From positions 65,022,170-65,086,169 of the forward strand of contig CM047805.1 in the NCBI GenBank assembly GCA_026214975.1: a DNA stretch of 64,000 bases, written 5' to 3'. Source of the stretch: Gentiana macrophylla. Its lineage: Eukaryota; Streptophyta; Magnoliopsida; Gentianales; Gentianaceae. Shown piece by piece: positions 42,750-55,541 of this stretch. The position numbers were made by a program, and so were the translations under genes. The first letter of the stretch is position 1; each line of letters starts with the position of its first letter. The notes beneath the pieces are model-generated. The model saw nothing but the letters and a program-made list of their open reading frames with translations, was not told the DNA's origin and made no database searches.

Positions 42750-44966
42750 TGTTAAGGGCTAAATTGTAGTATTTATACATATATTTTCTATATCAATTTC
42801 CCCTACATACGTATGATTTTCATAGATTTTGAGCTTATAATTGATTAATTGAGTAAATGGTGTTTTTAATAGTTAAATATGAAAACATATCGATTTATAT
42901 GCTTATTTGGTGATTTTATGTTGTTTTGGAATTGTGTTACGTTTTGGTATGTTTTTCGATGTGTGTAGATACATATCTTTAACTTTGGAAGAGATTTGGA
43001 AGAGGCTAAGGTCGAATTTGAAGTGTTGATAAGAGATAGAGATGATACAAGAGGATAGAGATGGAGGAAAGAAAGGATAATGATCAAGAAATCGAAGTCC
43101 AGCAAATCTGGACGAGCGTCCATGCAGCGTCCACTATGGACGGGCGTCTGGTCATTTGAACGTGCGTCCAGAATCGTAATTCACATACAGAGAGTTCAGA
43201 CGCTGTCTAAACGAGCGCCCAACCCCGTTCGAAAAAGTGGACGGGCGCCCACATATTCGCACGGGCGCCCACCGCCGTTTTCTTTGAAACCGACTTAGGT
43301 TATCTGTAGCAACCGCCTCGCTTTTCTATTTAAAGCACAAGCAGCCCCAAACCCTAATTCATTGAAATTTCTTCACATCAAAAGAGAGGCCAAGAATGCA
43401 TCTTGAGAGTTTGAAGGCGGTCACCCGAGCCTTGTGCACGGGTGAACCGAGGTTAGATTAGGAGTAGATTAGATGTTTTCTTTTCCGTTCTTGGATCCTT
43501 CAATGTATGAGACTATGTGAGTTCTTCTTGATTTATTTAATTCCAGTTTTTATTCATGATCTGGGTTCTTTTTGTATTTTTCTATGTGGTTTGTATGGCT
43601 ACGTGAATAAATTGAGGAATTAGTTCACGATAGATGTTTATAATACGGAAGTTACATATCTTTAACTTTGGAAGAGATTTGGAAGAGGCTAAAGTCGAAT
43701 TTGAAGTGTTGATAAGAGATAGAGATGATACAAGAGGATAGAGATGGAGGAAAGAAAGGATAATGATCAAGAAATCGAAGTCCAGCAAATCTGGACGAGC
43801 GTCCATGCAGCGTCCACTATGGACGGGCGCCTGGTCATTTGAACGTCGGCCCGTAATCGTAATTCACATCTGAGAGAGTTCAGACGCCGTCTAAACGAAA
43901 GCGCCCAACCCCGTTCGAGAAAGTGGACGGGCGCCCACATATTCGACGGGCGCCCACCGCGCTTTTCTTTGAAACCGACTTAGGTTACTGTAGCAACCGC
44001 CTCAGTTTTCTATTTAAAGCACAGCAGCCCCAAACCCTAATTCATTCAGAAATTTCTTCACATCAAAAGAGAGGCCAGCAGCCGCATCTTGAGAGTTTGA
44101 AGGCCGGTCACCCGAGCCTTGTGCTCGGGTGAACCGAGGTTAGATTAGGAGTAGATTAGATGTTTTCTTTTCCGTTCTTGGATCCTTCAATGTATGAGAC
44201 TATGTGAGTTCTCTTCTTGATTTATTTAATTCCAGTTTTTATTCATGATCTTGGTTCTTTTTGTATTTTTCTATGCGGTTTGTATGGCTATGTGAATAAA
44301 TTGAGAAATTAGTTCACGATAGATGTTTATAATACGGAAGTTGCGTAGACGCTAGATCACCATAGAAAGATAGGGTTTTTAGCCATTAATGATGACAAGT
44401 TAATGAGTTAGATTCTTAGGTTGTTAGGTTCTTTAAAAACGAGAGTTAATTGAATCTACACCCGAGTTTTGTTTGGTAAATCAGTCTCAACACTCGAAAG
44501 ATGAGAGATAGATAATTGAATTCACTACGAAAGTAGGCTTTCATAGCTTGAGAGATAAGTTCACTAAGAGATTAGGGATTTGTGTCTCGTGAAAGGGTGA
44601 AACCACAAACTGAATTAGAATCATGAGATTAACTAGAATTGAAATCACTTAGGTTTGTACTTTGGTTGTTCCCATGTTTCTTAGGTTAGATTTATTTTTA
44701 TGTTTCTTAGGTTGGATTTATCTTGATTGTTCTTTTCTGTTTTTATGTTTTGTTCTTTCGTTTCTTTTGTTTATTCATTCTTTGAGTAACAATTGAGAGA
44801 GTTAATGAAATTAGATTCAACATCCCAATTCCCTGTGGATCGACCCCTTACTTATCTCGCTCTACTATCAACAACCCGGTATTCGGCCGGTTAGGAGTTA
44901 GTTTTGCAATTAGGTTAGGGTTTATAAATTTTCTTTTTGTTTAGTGATGCAAAATCTCTCGCAACA
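42750..44966 (+). repeat. Left LTR of element A with internal duplication
   Basis: 2217 bp, 702 bp longer than its partner because an about 685-bp block is present twice in tandem: 42971-43652 and 43653 to about 44341. Each copy includes the GGACG-motif cluster and a TATA-like CTATTTAAAGC (near 43326 and 44010), so this LTR has two promoter regions. Confidence 0.88.
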
Positions 44967-44970
44967 AAAG

Positions 44971-44988
44971 TGGCGCCGTTGCCGGGGA
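44971..44988 (+). promoter_or_regulatory. tRNA-Asp primer-binding site
   Basis: TGGCGCCGTTGCCGGGGA is complementary to the 3' end of plant tRNA-Asp(GUC), four bases after the LTR. It primes minus-strand DNA synthesis. Confidence 0.9.
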
Positions 44989-47668
44989 ATAGGTGTCATG
45001 TTGAATCTAGTTTTGTTAGTTCTCGATTTTGTTACGTTTTGTTTTTGTTTTCAATAAAAGTAGCGTATACCAAATTGAGAGTTTTTATTTTGCCGTGTTT
45101 CGATAACCATTGGGTTAAGAATGTGCAAAAGTTTTTTACTCAATTTGTTTTACGTGAATCATGTGTTTATGTGTTATCTAATCTAACCCCTGTGCTGAAA
45201 TTTGTCTGTGGCTGCGGTGTCTGTGCTGTGATGTTTTGAATTATGAGTTTCTAGGGTTTGCTGTGTTATTTTCCTGCGTTTTCTGTGCGTATTTGTTGTT
45301 GGACGGCGCTCGCTTGTTGGGCGCCCGCCCGATTCATAATCTGCAGGAGGACGAGCGTTTGGTTTACTGAACGCCCGTCCAGGGCTGAAATTTCCAGTGA
45401 ATGCCCGTTTGACTGGATGAACGCCCGTCGGGTCTGAAGGAATTCAGTCCAGGTTCTGATTTTTCTTGATTTTATTTTCAATGCTTTTATTTGATGTGGA
45501 TTTTTCATTCGAGCTTCTGTGGCTAATTGATGTTTACATAGATGTCCTGAACTTATATGTTTTTACCTTTCCATCTATGAATCCATGTTAGATAATTGAT
45601 CAATTCCTTATATATGATTCATCTAGGCATGTTATAGTGACTGTCGGTTCTCGTAAGCTATAACTGTTCTTATGGTTAATTAGTAGCTAATGTCGGTTCC
45701 CGTATGCTACATACCGCTCCGATGAATCTTTTAAGCTTTTAAGACTTACGTGCTTCCTTTGTTTTTATAGTTCATATGGGTAGCTACTGTCGGTTTTCCG
45801 TATGCTACAACTCGGACCATATGAGTTATATCTTTTTAGTATAGACAACTGTTGGTTTCCATAAGTCTATCACTTTAGATAAGTCTTAAAGCGCGCGTCA
45901 TGCATGTAGTAGGACAAAGACTGCTGTTTATCGTAACCTGTCATTATGTGGTAGACGTTTATATATATGTCGTGTTGCATATAGTGGGCTAGTTTTCTTT
46001 CTTTTATTTTCTTTTCTTTTTGCATATCATTTAAATGCATTTCATTTAGTTGCATTTCATATAGTTGCATTGTTTTTTTTATTTCTTTCTTTTATTTTTC
46101 TTGAGTGTAGTTAACTGTCGGTTTCCGTAATACTACCTCGTTTTTATTTTATTTTTAGGATTTTTTTTTTCACGTAGACTGCATTGTAATGCATTTTCAT
46201 GTAGTTGCACCTAGCCTACTATTTTGTAATGTTTCATGTATATTTTCCATTTTTATTTGAGCTTAATCTAAAAATTCTCTAGACTTCCTTTCCTGTGCTT
46301 TATATGTTATCTTCCCCCGTGCCCCCTAGATTTTGCCTTGTTTTCAAGTGTGCAGGGTGTTTGCATTAGCAATCAGGCGCTTTTAGATGAAGCTTGATTT
46401 TCGGTGGATGGTCCACGTTTTATCGCTTTGTCGAGCATTTCTGGATTTGTCGTATACCACTTCCAGCATTGCCCCATTCGAACTACAATCAGCTAAGTAT
46501 TGTCTTTCTTTTTCTTTTTATTTCTGTACAACTTGAGGGCAAGTTGCAGTTTAAGTGTGGGGGAGGGGATGGTTTATGTGTATCTACAGTCATTTGCTCA
46601 TATTTTTAGTATTTCTATGAAAAGTGCTTAATTTTCAAAATTTTTGTTTTATCCCGAGTAGACAAAGGCATATCTTTGCTTGAGTTTATATCATTTTTTC
46701 TATATTCTGTATATTTAGTAATTTTAGTTGTTTCACCCGACACTCTTTTTCACGAGCCATAGTAAATGATGAGCTAAATGTTGAAAGCCTACCCCATTTT
46801 AGTTGGAGATTTTTTTATGATTATAGCATGTTTCTTTGCTTATGTACAATTCTTGAAAAGTTTAGTAGTTTGTATTCTAGAATTAAAGTATGACATACTG
46901 TGAATATCTGTAAGTTTGAATGTGATAAGTGAAACGTGATTAAGTCTTTGCAATAGTAATAAATTGTGTACTTGAGGTGTTATGCTCAAGTGGTCGTGCT
47001 ACTAGAAAATAATCTTTTCCACTCGCCAAATTGTAAATCTCTAAGTAAACATAATTGTAATTGTGTGTGTCGGAGTTGGTTTATGATTTGGAGTGCGGTA
47101 GGGTGTACCACGTATGTCCTATTCCACTATGATGACCAAAGCTCACGACGATCGGTTTATAGTTGCCTTATGATTGGAGTAAGGTAGGGATTATCTTGAA
47201 ATGTCCTATTCTCGCTATGAGGGCAAAAGCTTATTCGATGTGTGTTAGAAAAGTGTGAAAAAGTGAAAATATTGAAATATATTATTATGAATAAGTAAGA
47301 AATTTGAGTTATCGTTAATCTTATCCCCAAGATAAAATGAAGGATATGTTGTAGGGATTATCCTCTGAGTCTTCAGAAATGTTTTAGATATTCTCTACTA
47401 TTTCTTTTTGGGATATGTATGTTTTGTAAAGTGCCTGTTATAATTTTTGAATATTTCTAACTTAGATGGGAAATCGGGCTAGTTTTGGTTTGAATAACTT
47501 TCAAATTGTGGAACTTAGTGGAAGTTTATTATGGCTATGCACACACTCACGCGGGTGAACTACTAAGTTATTGAATATACTTTATATTTGTATAGATGTT
47601 TATTTCTCTCGAGCTTGGTTTTGTTTTGTTTTGCTCGAGGACGAGCAAAAAGATAAGTGTGGGGGTGT
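44989..47668 (+). other. Interior of element A, non-coding
   Basis: No convincing frame. It includes a segment at 45078-45158 shared with element B, further GGACG-type motifs (45300-45440), repeats of CTGTCGGTTTCCGTA-like text (about 45645-46130), an internal polypurine-like TTTAAGTGTGGGGGAGGGG (46550-46568), and CTCGAGGACGAGCAAAAAG just before the terminal purine tract. Confidence 0.7.
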
Positions 47669-49183
47669 TGTTAAGGGCTAAATTGTAGTATTTATACATA
47701 TATTTTCTATATCAATTTCCCCTACATACGTATGATTTTCATAGATTTTGAGCTTATAATTGATTAATTGAGTAAATGGTGTTTTTAATAGTTAAATATG
47801 AAAACATATCGATTTATATGCTTATTTGGTGATTTTATGTTGTTTTGGAATTGTGTTACGTTTTGGTATGTTTTTCGATGTGTGTAGATACATATCTTTA
47901 ACTTTGGAAGAGATTTGGAAGAGGCTAAAGTCGAATTTGAAGTGTTGATAAGAGATAGAGATGATACAAGAGGATAGAGATGGAGGAAAGAAAGGATAAT
48001 GATCAAGAAATCGAAGTCCAGCAAATCTGGACGAGCGTCCATGCAGCGTCCACTATGGACGGGCGTCTGGTCATTTGAACGTGCGTCCAGAATCGTAATT
48101 CACATACAGAGAGTTCAGACGCTGTCTAAACGAGCGTCCAACCCCCGTTCGAGAAAACGGGCGGACGGGCGCCCACCGCTTTTTTTCTTGAAACCGACTT
48201 AGGTTCTTGTAGCAATCGCCTCGATTTTCTATTTTAAAGCACAAGAGCCCCAAACCCTAATTCATTGAAATTTCTTCACATCAAAAGAGAGGCCAGCAGC
48301 CGCATCTTGAGAGTTTGAAGGCCGGTCACCCGAGCCTTGTGCTCGGGTGAACCGAGGTTAGATTAGGAGTAGATTAGATGTTTTCTTTTCCGTTCTTGGA
48401 TCCTTCAATGTATGAGACTATGTGAGTTCTCTTCTTGATTTATTTAATTCCAGTTTTTATTCATGATCTTGGTTCTTTTTGTATTTTTCTATGCGGTTTG
48501 TATGGCTATGTGAATAAATTGAGAAATTAGTTCACGATAGATGTTTATAATACGGAAGTTGCGTAAACGCTAGATCACCATAGAAAGATAGGGTTTTTAG
48601 CCATTAATGATGACAAGTTAATGAGTTAGATTCCTAGGTTGTTAGGTTCTTTAAAAACGAGAGTTAATTGAATCTACACCCGAGTTTTGTTTGGTAAATC
48701 AGTCTCAACACTCGAAAGATGAGAGATAGATAATTGAATTCACTACGAAAGTAGGCTTTCATAGCTTGAGAGATAAGTTCACTAAGAGATTAGGGATTTG
48801 TGTCTCGTGAAAGGGTGAAACCACAAACTGAATTAGAATCATGAGATTAACTAGAATTGAAATCACTTAGGTTTGTACTTTGGTTGTTCCCATGTTTCTT
48901 AGGTTAGATTTATTTTTATGTTTCTTAGGTTAGATTTATCTTGATTGTTCTTTTCTGTTTTTATGTTTTGTTCTTTCGTTTCTTTTGTTTATTCATTCTT
49001 TGAGTAACAATTGAGAGAGTTAATGAAATTAGATTCAACATCCCAATTCCATGTGGATCGACCCCTTACTTATCTCGCTCTACTATCAACAACCCGGTAT
49101 TCGGCCGGTTAGGAGTTAGTTTTGCAATTAGGTTAGGGTTTATAAATTTTCTTTTTGTTTAGTGATGCAAAATCTCTCCAACA
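47669..49183 (+). repeat. Right LTR of element A
   Basis: 1515 bp single-copy form, TGTTAAGGGC ... CTCTCCAACA, with one GGACG cluster at 48018-48172. It is followed at once by GCTAT. Confidence 0.9.
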
Positions 49184-49188
49184 GCTAT

Positions 49189-50889
49189 ACGGTGGCCGTG
49201 AAGAACTCACGGCGGAGCTCAGCCGGTGGGTAAAAAGTGTGATAAGAACGAAACGTGGTCGACGAATTGGCAGAGTTTATCTGCTTGTCTTTAATTGTCT
49301 ATATCCTTACAGGTGATTTGAAGCCTCTATTTATAGGCAAAAACGCTAATTGTGATTAGACTAGCAGCGACAAGACATAATTTAAACCTAATTAAGAAGA
49401 CACGAAAGGGTAGAGGGTCGCGCTATTGGGACCGCCAGATGCTTTATCGTCATCACGCTGGGATTGTCTTATCCTTGCTAATGTCGAGTCTAGTGCGTGT
49501 TCGCCTATGCAGAGGGCCTAGTCCGAAGGATTGATGTGACGTACATCGAGTGGCGTGTTCGGCCCCCAGTTTGAGGACTGAATTGATCGCGCGAGCTTGA
49601 TGAATTGATCGTCTTATTTCCAGCTGGACTGGTGGCGATGGAGGTCAGAGGCAGAGAAAAGACCACTGAGGTGGGTATAAAGGTCTTTGGGTCCACTGTT
49701 ATCTGGCCGTAGTATATCAATGGCCCCTTACTCCATGGTCAGACCGCTCGTTAGGGTATGGGCAGGGAGTAACGTTGTTCGTATGCGGCATACCTTGTTT
49801 CAGTGATCTTTGTTAAGATAAGACCGATTTTGATGGTATCAGGCCGGAGCGAGTCATGGCGATAAGTCATCGTTTGGGATGCGTGAGGTGTTCATAGCGA
49901 ACAGTATGGACCGTCTCGATTGATGGGTTTTTTCGAGGCAACTTTTGGGTCGCGTTACGACCCATTGCAAGGCACTTGCGCGATGAAGTGCATAGGTGAA
50001 AAATGCTGCATCCTACGGCGCATAGGTTTGGGACCGCACTGACGTTAGGGTTTTAGCAATTTTCATGTCATGATATGACTCATTGCCTGATGCTGTGCTA
50101 TGAAGCGGACAGACTTATTAGTGGTAGCTATGACCTGGTGCTAGATGAGGCGCGATCGCAATCGCCCAGCTGGCTGATGTTTAGAATTCTCTGAACCGAT
50201 TTTTGTTGGGGGGAAAATCTCGCTAACCGTGAGGTGGTTTTAATTAAAATTTCGAATCTCAAGGTGGTTGAGGTGACGTTTCAGCTTCTCATGCTGCCTA
50301 TATATCAGGAGTAATCTTGAATCGACATATTTTTGCATTTCCCGTTTTTGTAAGATCCATTCTTCTTCCATTTCCGAACACAAGCGTCTTGTGAAGAATC
50401 CGATGGTTCAACCATAGCGTCTGTGTATTTCTGTGGTGGCTTGTTTCCAGTTTCCAACTGATATTCATCTCTTCTCCGGCCGATCGCTCTATTTAGGCAA
50501 ATTTCGAATTCCGTTACTGTACTAGTTTCCTCAGGCCATGGTATTTTTTTAATCAGTAGTTTCTTTTGAAATTTCATGGAATAGTTGGTTGTCGAGGGTT
50601 TGGGTAGGGTTTCCCCTGCTTTTACGTTTAATGTGGCGCCTGAGTGTTTTCCCGTCTGCATACAATTTCCCTTTCTGTTTGTTTTTTGGGTTCACTAGAT
50701 AGGGGATATAGTTTGCCCTTATTCCTTTCTTTTCCCGAATCTCGGCATTAATCATAGCGTATTGAGATGATATTGATTCTATTAGGGAAAACGGAGGGGC
50801 GAGGTGTCACGATGAGCGGACACGCTCGTCTTGGCCCGACTCTTATGTCTTGGTGATTGATGATCCACCTCACCCTTGTGTTTTTCAGG
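49189..50889 (+). other. Upstream region of transposon-protein unit T1
   Basis: No long frame on either strand that looks coding. GC content is higher than in the LTR elements. A TGTTTTTCAG (50880-50889) immediately before the T1 ATG looks like a 3' splice site, so part of this is probably leader intron. Confidence 0.4.
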
Positions 50890-53643
50890 ATGTCTTCCGA
50901 GCGTACTCATAGCCAGGAAGGTCAAGAAGCTACGGGACATGGGCTTTTTGAAATGGATCAGTACGGGTAGACCCTCGAGGACTTTGCTGAGCAACTTGCA
51001 GTGGAAATGTCTGAGGGAGAGGCACCGAGTGTTTTTTATCAGGGCCCGGATGAGGGGGAGGCTTTATTGCGAGCAAATACAGCTCGCTCCAAAAATCGGA
51101 GGGCCTCCAGATAGTTGAATCCGCGACCCCCTAAGAAATACACCGAAGAGGGTCATGCGGAGCTCGAAGCCCATAAAGCTTTTGATAGAGAGGTAGCTCA
51201 TCAATGGAAAAAGTTTCATCGCTTTGCCGACTATACTAGATCCCTGGTTGCCTATGATATCTCTTCAGATTATCGTTTTATTAGCTTTCCCGGGATCAGC
51301 GACATAAAACAGGTGTGTGGTCGGTCCAAGTTTTATTAGCCCCCTTTCGATCATTTCCTTGTAAAGTTCTTAGAGGTACCGATACTCATCCCAGCGATCA
51401 TACCTTGGGCTTGATGAGGGTGGTTTTGGGTTTTATCGTCGTGATCGTCTGCTTGGTAGGGAGCCCTCTCTCGCCGTGTTTAACCATTTTTATTGGGTTG
51501 CCAAGTTTGGAGAATCTAATCAAATTTCTCGCCGGAGAAAAGCCTGTCAGTTATTTTTTTATCTTCCCGAAAAAGTAGACACCTGGCATAGTCGGTGTAT
51601 AAAGGTTGAATCTTGGGTCGGATGGCCTTTTAGAAGAATCCCTGGAATAGATCCGGACACCGAGAGCATCAAGGGAGTCGAAGAGGAGGTCGACGATCAG
51701 CACTTTATTGTTAGAATCAGAAAACTGTTGGGTTTTGTTGGAGGAAAGAAGCCCACAAAAGAAAGGACTTTCAATCTCCGTCTCCTCCTCGATCCTACCG
51801 AGAATTACAGTCGGCTGGTAGGGATTATAGGTTCCGGTGAGGAAGAGGCACTCGTCCCGGTCGAACCGCTCTTGTGCGATCCAGAGTGGTATGCAGAATG
51901 TCATAATAGGATATGGCTACCCTCAGAGTGTGAGGAACATGGGGGTGACCCCCGAGTGAGTGAGGAGTTTCTTGTCAGCATCATATGTATATCTCGATTT
52001 AATGTGTTTTGTTGTTTTCTTTCCATATTTGTCTTTTTGATACTGTATTAATTGTGTCCACTTGTGTAGATATGGTGAATGCAAGTCGTCTTCATCAGCA
52101 GGCACACGCCCAGGCTTAAGCCAGTGATGACAAGTGGGCGGAAATTCTTTCCGGCATTAACGAGCGCCCTCTCCCCATGGTTTCCATGCCCAAAAATGCT
52201 GCTACTGCTCAGTCGAAGGCCAAATCTACTGCCGTGGTTATTAATGAGCCCGGTCAATCGGCCGCCTCCAAACGATTAAGATCTTCGACCGATGCTGGGT
52301 CAGTTGGGTTGGCGTCGGGCGCCGAGTTTATTGATGTTGAAGATGTTGAAGAAAACGATGCTTTGAAGAAATCACGGACCGATGGCGGTCAGAGCCACAA
52401 AGCTGCTGCTGTGGCTAAGGAAACTCTAGTGAAGATAACTACTCAGTCCGATATTCACTCGATTGTGTAGCGCAATGTGGCGAAATCTTCCTCTCAACCT
52501 GATAATCGGGCTCCCTTGTTGATGCCCGGGTTCAAAAAACCACGCACTGAAAGTGAAGCCCTGCTCTTGGCCAATGCAATCTCTAGGGTTCCCAAACTTA
52601 GAAACCTGACATTGGATGGTCCTGGAGAGGTTGACCTGGTTATCCGGAAGGGGATCGATTCACGTTCTGTGATGACAGATAGATTGGGCCCGCAATCGGG
52701 TCTTTTACAACATCCACAGGACATAGCGGGTCTGATAGGGATGCTCACCACCTTTGTAAGCTCCTTTATTTTTCGTTCATTTTTTGTCGTTATTTTGAAC
52801 ATATCTTGATTCTTGTTTTCTTGGTAGGCCAACACTGCGGTGGCTCAGCACGATAGAATGGATGCTGATCGTGAGCACGAGCGGGATACAACTTTGAAGA
52901 AAGTTAGCCTATTAGAAGAGCAGGCCAACCAGGCTACCCTAGAAGAGGGCACAACCAAGAGCCAATTGGAGGAAATTAACAGGAAGCGTCGAGAGGACGA
53001 TGAGGCCGCTAGGATTTTTCATGCTGAGCTCGTGTCCAAGGCTGAGTAAGAGGCACTTGAGTTTAACAAGACCATTTCGGAGCTGCAGGAAAAGGCTGCT
53101 CGGGTAGCTGAGGCATGGGCTAACGAGAAAAAGGCTATTGAATCTGGGATGGAAGCCAAACTAGAGGCGGCCAGGTCTACGGCCAGTATCGAAGCAGTGG
53201 CGCCCTTCCAGGCCTCTGAGGTTTATGTAAAAGCTCTTGGTGCCGCAGGTCTGGCGGGCTATGACGAAGGTTTCTATCGTCTGGCGCGCTGTGCTCGTTG
53301 GGCACTTGGACCTGGTGTGCCCTCTTTGGAAAACCTCAGAGACTGGACTCTGACCGACCAGTATGATGCTCGGCTGCTTCCATTCCATGCTGAGTTTCCA
53401 TTTACTCATGAAGAGCTTGGTGCCATTGCTGTGGACTTAGTCGAGAGAGGTGAAGCTCCCTAGAGTCCGCCACCGGTGATCCCTTATAATTTGAGAGCGT
53501 TAGTTAATGGACCTGCAGTGGCCTTGGAGACTCCTTCCGCCCCTTCTGTGTCGAGCCCAGTCGACGAGCTACTACACCCCTCGCTTCAGGGAGAAAATGT
53601 TCACGATGCATCCCTTGTGCCCGTGGGTGGGGAGAGTCAGCAA
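50890..53643 (+). pseudogene. Plant transposon-associated protein (T1 ORF-A), broken
   Basis: From ATG 50890: SSERTHSQEGQEATGHGLFE, with in-frame stops at 50968 and 51112. Then LAVFNHFYWVAKFGESNQIS, ERTFNLRLLLDPTENYSRLV and CDPEWYAECHNRIWLPSECE. A Ser/Ala-rich stretch (52160-52470) and a long coiled coil follow (LKKVSLLEEQANQATLEEGT ... EALEFNKTISELQEKAARVA), then GLAGYDEGFYRLARCARWAL. One intron is clear at 52756-52828 (GTAAGC ... TTGGTAG). It resembles proteins annotated in plants as putative gypsy-type transposon proteins (Transposase_28-like). Function unknown; four or more stops make it dead. Confidence 0.55.
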
Positions 53644-54338
53644 TGATGTTTTTCAATTTGTTTTTGATTGCAGCCCCCAGTTGTGATGCCTGGCTGTCCT
53701 CCTATCTTTTGATGTAATAACTTTTAAAACCTGGATGTTTGTGACAATTGTTGTATGCATTTATCATTATGCATATTCTTCTCTGCCGCATCGTTTTTGA
53801 GATATTCTTTTTTCGCTTTAATTTGGTCAAAAATACGATACGTTGTGTACTTGCGACCCAAAAGTGATCAAGTATTTGTTTGAGGGGTCGACTGCGACCC
53901 TAATGTTGCCCGTGTCCTCCCTTGTTTTTAAGAGGCCTCGGGGGCTCGTGTATAAGTTTGTTGAAGATATCTTGACCTCTGTCTGTGGTCTTATTATTTC
54001 AAGCATGCTTCCTGTTGAGGTCTGGCGGAGTTGACCTTGGACTTCTCCCTGTTTACTATCCCGGGTACGTCTGTCTTGGGAAGTGCAAGTGTTTGACTCC
54101 GTCAGGCTTCTTTATGACACGCTTTAATAATCATAATTTCGAGCAGCAGAATAATAACGGACATAATAATTAATGTTTGAATTTGAAAAGGATTGATCCT
54201 GACCGTTTGTAGCAAATTAATCTAGACTTGTGGGCCCTTCTGAGTCTGCCTATAAGAGGAGGTGGATGAACTTTATATTCATTTACTCTTTCCCTCAAAT
54301 TTTCTTTGAATCCTTCCTCAGGGCCACCTTTCTTAATC
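53644..54338 (+). other. T1 spacer between ORF-A and ORF-B
   Basis: Non-coding 3' region, repeated inverted at about 55542-56217. It contains an ACTTGCGACCCAAAAGTGAT block near 53850 conserved between the two copies. Confidence 0.5.
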
Positions 54339-54471
54339 ATGTCTTCTTCTGATGGCTTATCTCTTTTTTTGTGACCTCCTCACGTGAAGTGTTGGCCAAT
54401 TTTTAGGTGTACTTCAACCTGTGCCCTTTACTGATCGAGAGGGGCCTGAAACTGGGGAAGATCAGTGGGGG
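54339..54471 (+). pseudogene. T1 ORF-B, 5' fragment
   Basis: ATGTCTTCTTCTGATGGC at 54339 matches the start of the inverted copy at 55541. Homology ends at GAAGATCAGTGGGGG (about 54471), where the sequence turns over into the inverted T2 copy. Confidence 0.55.
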
Positions 54472-54726
54472 GATTTACTAACGGGCAGGTATGTCCGAAT
54501 TCAAACAATCATTCATTTTCAAGCAAGCACGCACGGATGCTATTAAGCTCGCTTAGAACAAGGTGGCGGAATGACCGAGAAACGGGTTCGTAGGGACGCG
54601 AAGATGTTCAAATACAACGAACAAAATTAAGGAAGTTCTCAACACAGATATGTACAAAAATCATTATTGAAGAAAAGAGGGGACAACATTGGAACAACAT
54701 ACCAAAAAAAAACAACTACTCATCGG
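54472..54726 (-). other. T2 region downstream of ORF-B
   Basis: Minus-strand 3' flank of the T2 ORF-B, with CCGATGAGTAGTAGCCGATG repeat at the stop. No other feature. Confidence 0.4.
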
Positions 54727-55541
54727 CTACTACTCATCGGTAGCAAAAAGGTTGGGGGAAGACTCTGACACAATTTCATCAAGCTCGACCTTCGGAAAGG
54801 GAAGGTGCTCATCCGACTGACAAGTGGGAACCAGGCCAAAACAGAGGTTAGAAATCAACCAGAGAAATGGAATGGAGCGACCGGGCTCCGTCTCCGTAGC
54901 AAAAGACACCGCCTCACGGTGTATCAAAAGACCTCAATCCATATTTACTGACGGGCTGCCGATAGCATGCATGAGCAAACCCTCCTCCTCCGTGACCTCC
55001 TTGACGTCATCAGTAGGAAGTGCACGAGTATTAATAAAATGCTTCCACTCCGATGGTCCTGAGACAGTTCTGACGCAACCCCCTCCAGAGCAAATTGCCA
55101 GGAGTGAGGAAATAGATAGTGAAGAGCTCTATTTTGATGCGTATGACGGGAAACCTTGTCCTCATCCAAGGCCCAGGCCCGCTCAGAGTGGAGGGCGGGG
55201 TCAAAGTTGGGAAGATGGAAGAAGTTGTTGATGACCGCCGGAGTAAAGGGAACCGCCACTCCACGCACAGGCACAAAGTTTGTGGACCCACTAGAGCCCA
55301 TCACAGACAAAGCCGAGTATAATTCACGCACAACACTGACATTATTGCGGCTAGAAGGTTTGGCCACTAGGTCCTCCCAGCCGGAAAATTCAATGCGAAG
55401 GCGAGACCCCCACTGATCTTCCCCGGTTTCAAGACCCTCTCGATCATTAAAGAGCACCGGTTGAAGTACACCCCAAAATTGGCCAGCACTTCACGTGAGG
55501 AGGTCATAAAAAATTAGATAAGCCATCAGAAGAAGACATGA
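54727..55541 (-). pseudogene. Putative plant transposon protein (T2 ORF-B)
   Basis: Starts at ATG 55541 (SSSDGLSN, then a stop). The main frame reads NVSVVRELYSALSVMGSSGS, TNFVPVRGVAVPFTPAVINN, FFHLPNFDPALHSERAWALD. After a shift near 54980 it reads GLLIHREAVSFATETEPGRS and IPFLWLISNLCFGLVP, ending at about 54730. This is the pattern of the plant family described as putative plant transposon protein (PF20167-like). Its biochemical role is not known. At least one stop and one frameshift are present. Confidence 0.6.

Larger units (their letters stand above)
42750..49183 (+). mobile_element. Non-autonomous LTR retrotransposon A (LARD-like), complete
   Basis: LTRs 42750-44966 and 47669-49183, both starting TGTTAAGGGCTAAATTG and ending CAACA, with a perfect GCTAT target duplication (42745-42749 and 49184-49188). 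The primer-binding site TGGCGCCGTTGCCGGGGA (44971-44988) matches tRNA-Asp, and the polypurine tract AAGTGTGGGGGTG precedes the right LTR. The 2.7-kb interior has no gag or pol, so the element must borrow proteins, probably from an Athila- or Tat-like relative. Confidence 0.9.

Noticed and set aside
44971..44988. tRNA gene at the tRNA-Asp match
   Set aside because: Only 18 bases match and no cloverleaf surrounds it; it is a primer-binding site.
50305..50661. 118-codon minus-strand frame
   Set aside because: It overlaps the T1 leader, has no homology that I recognise and lacks a matching copy in T2.
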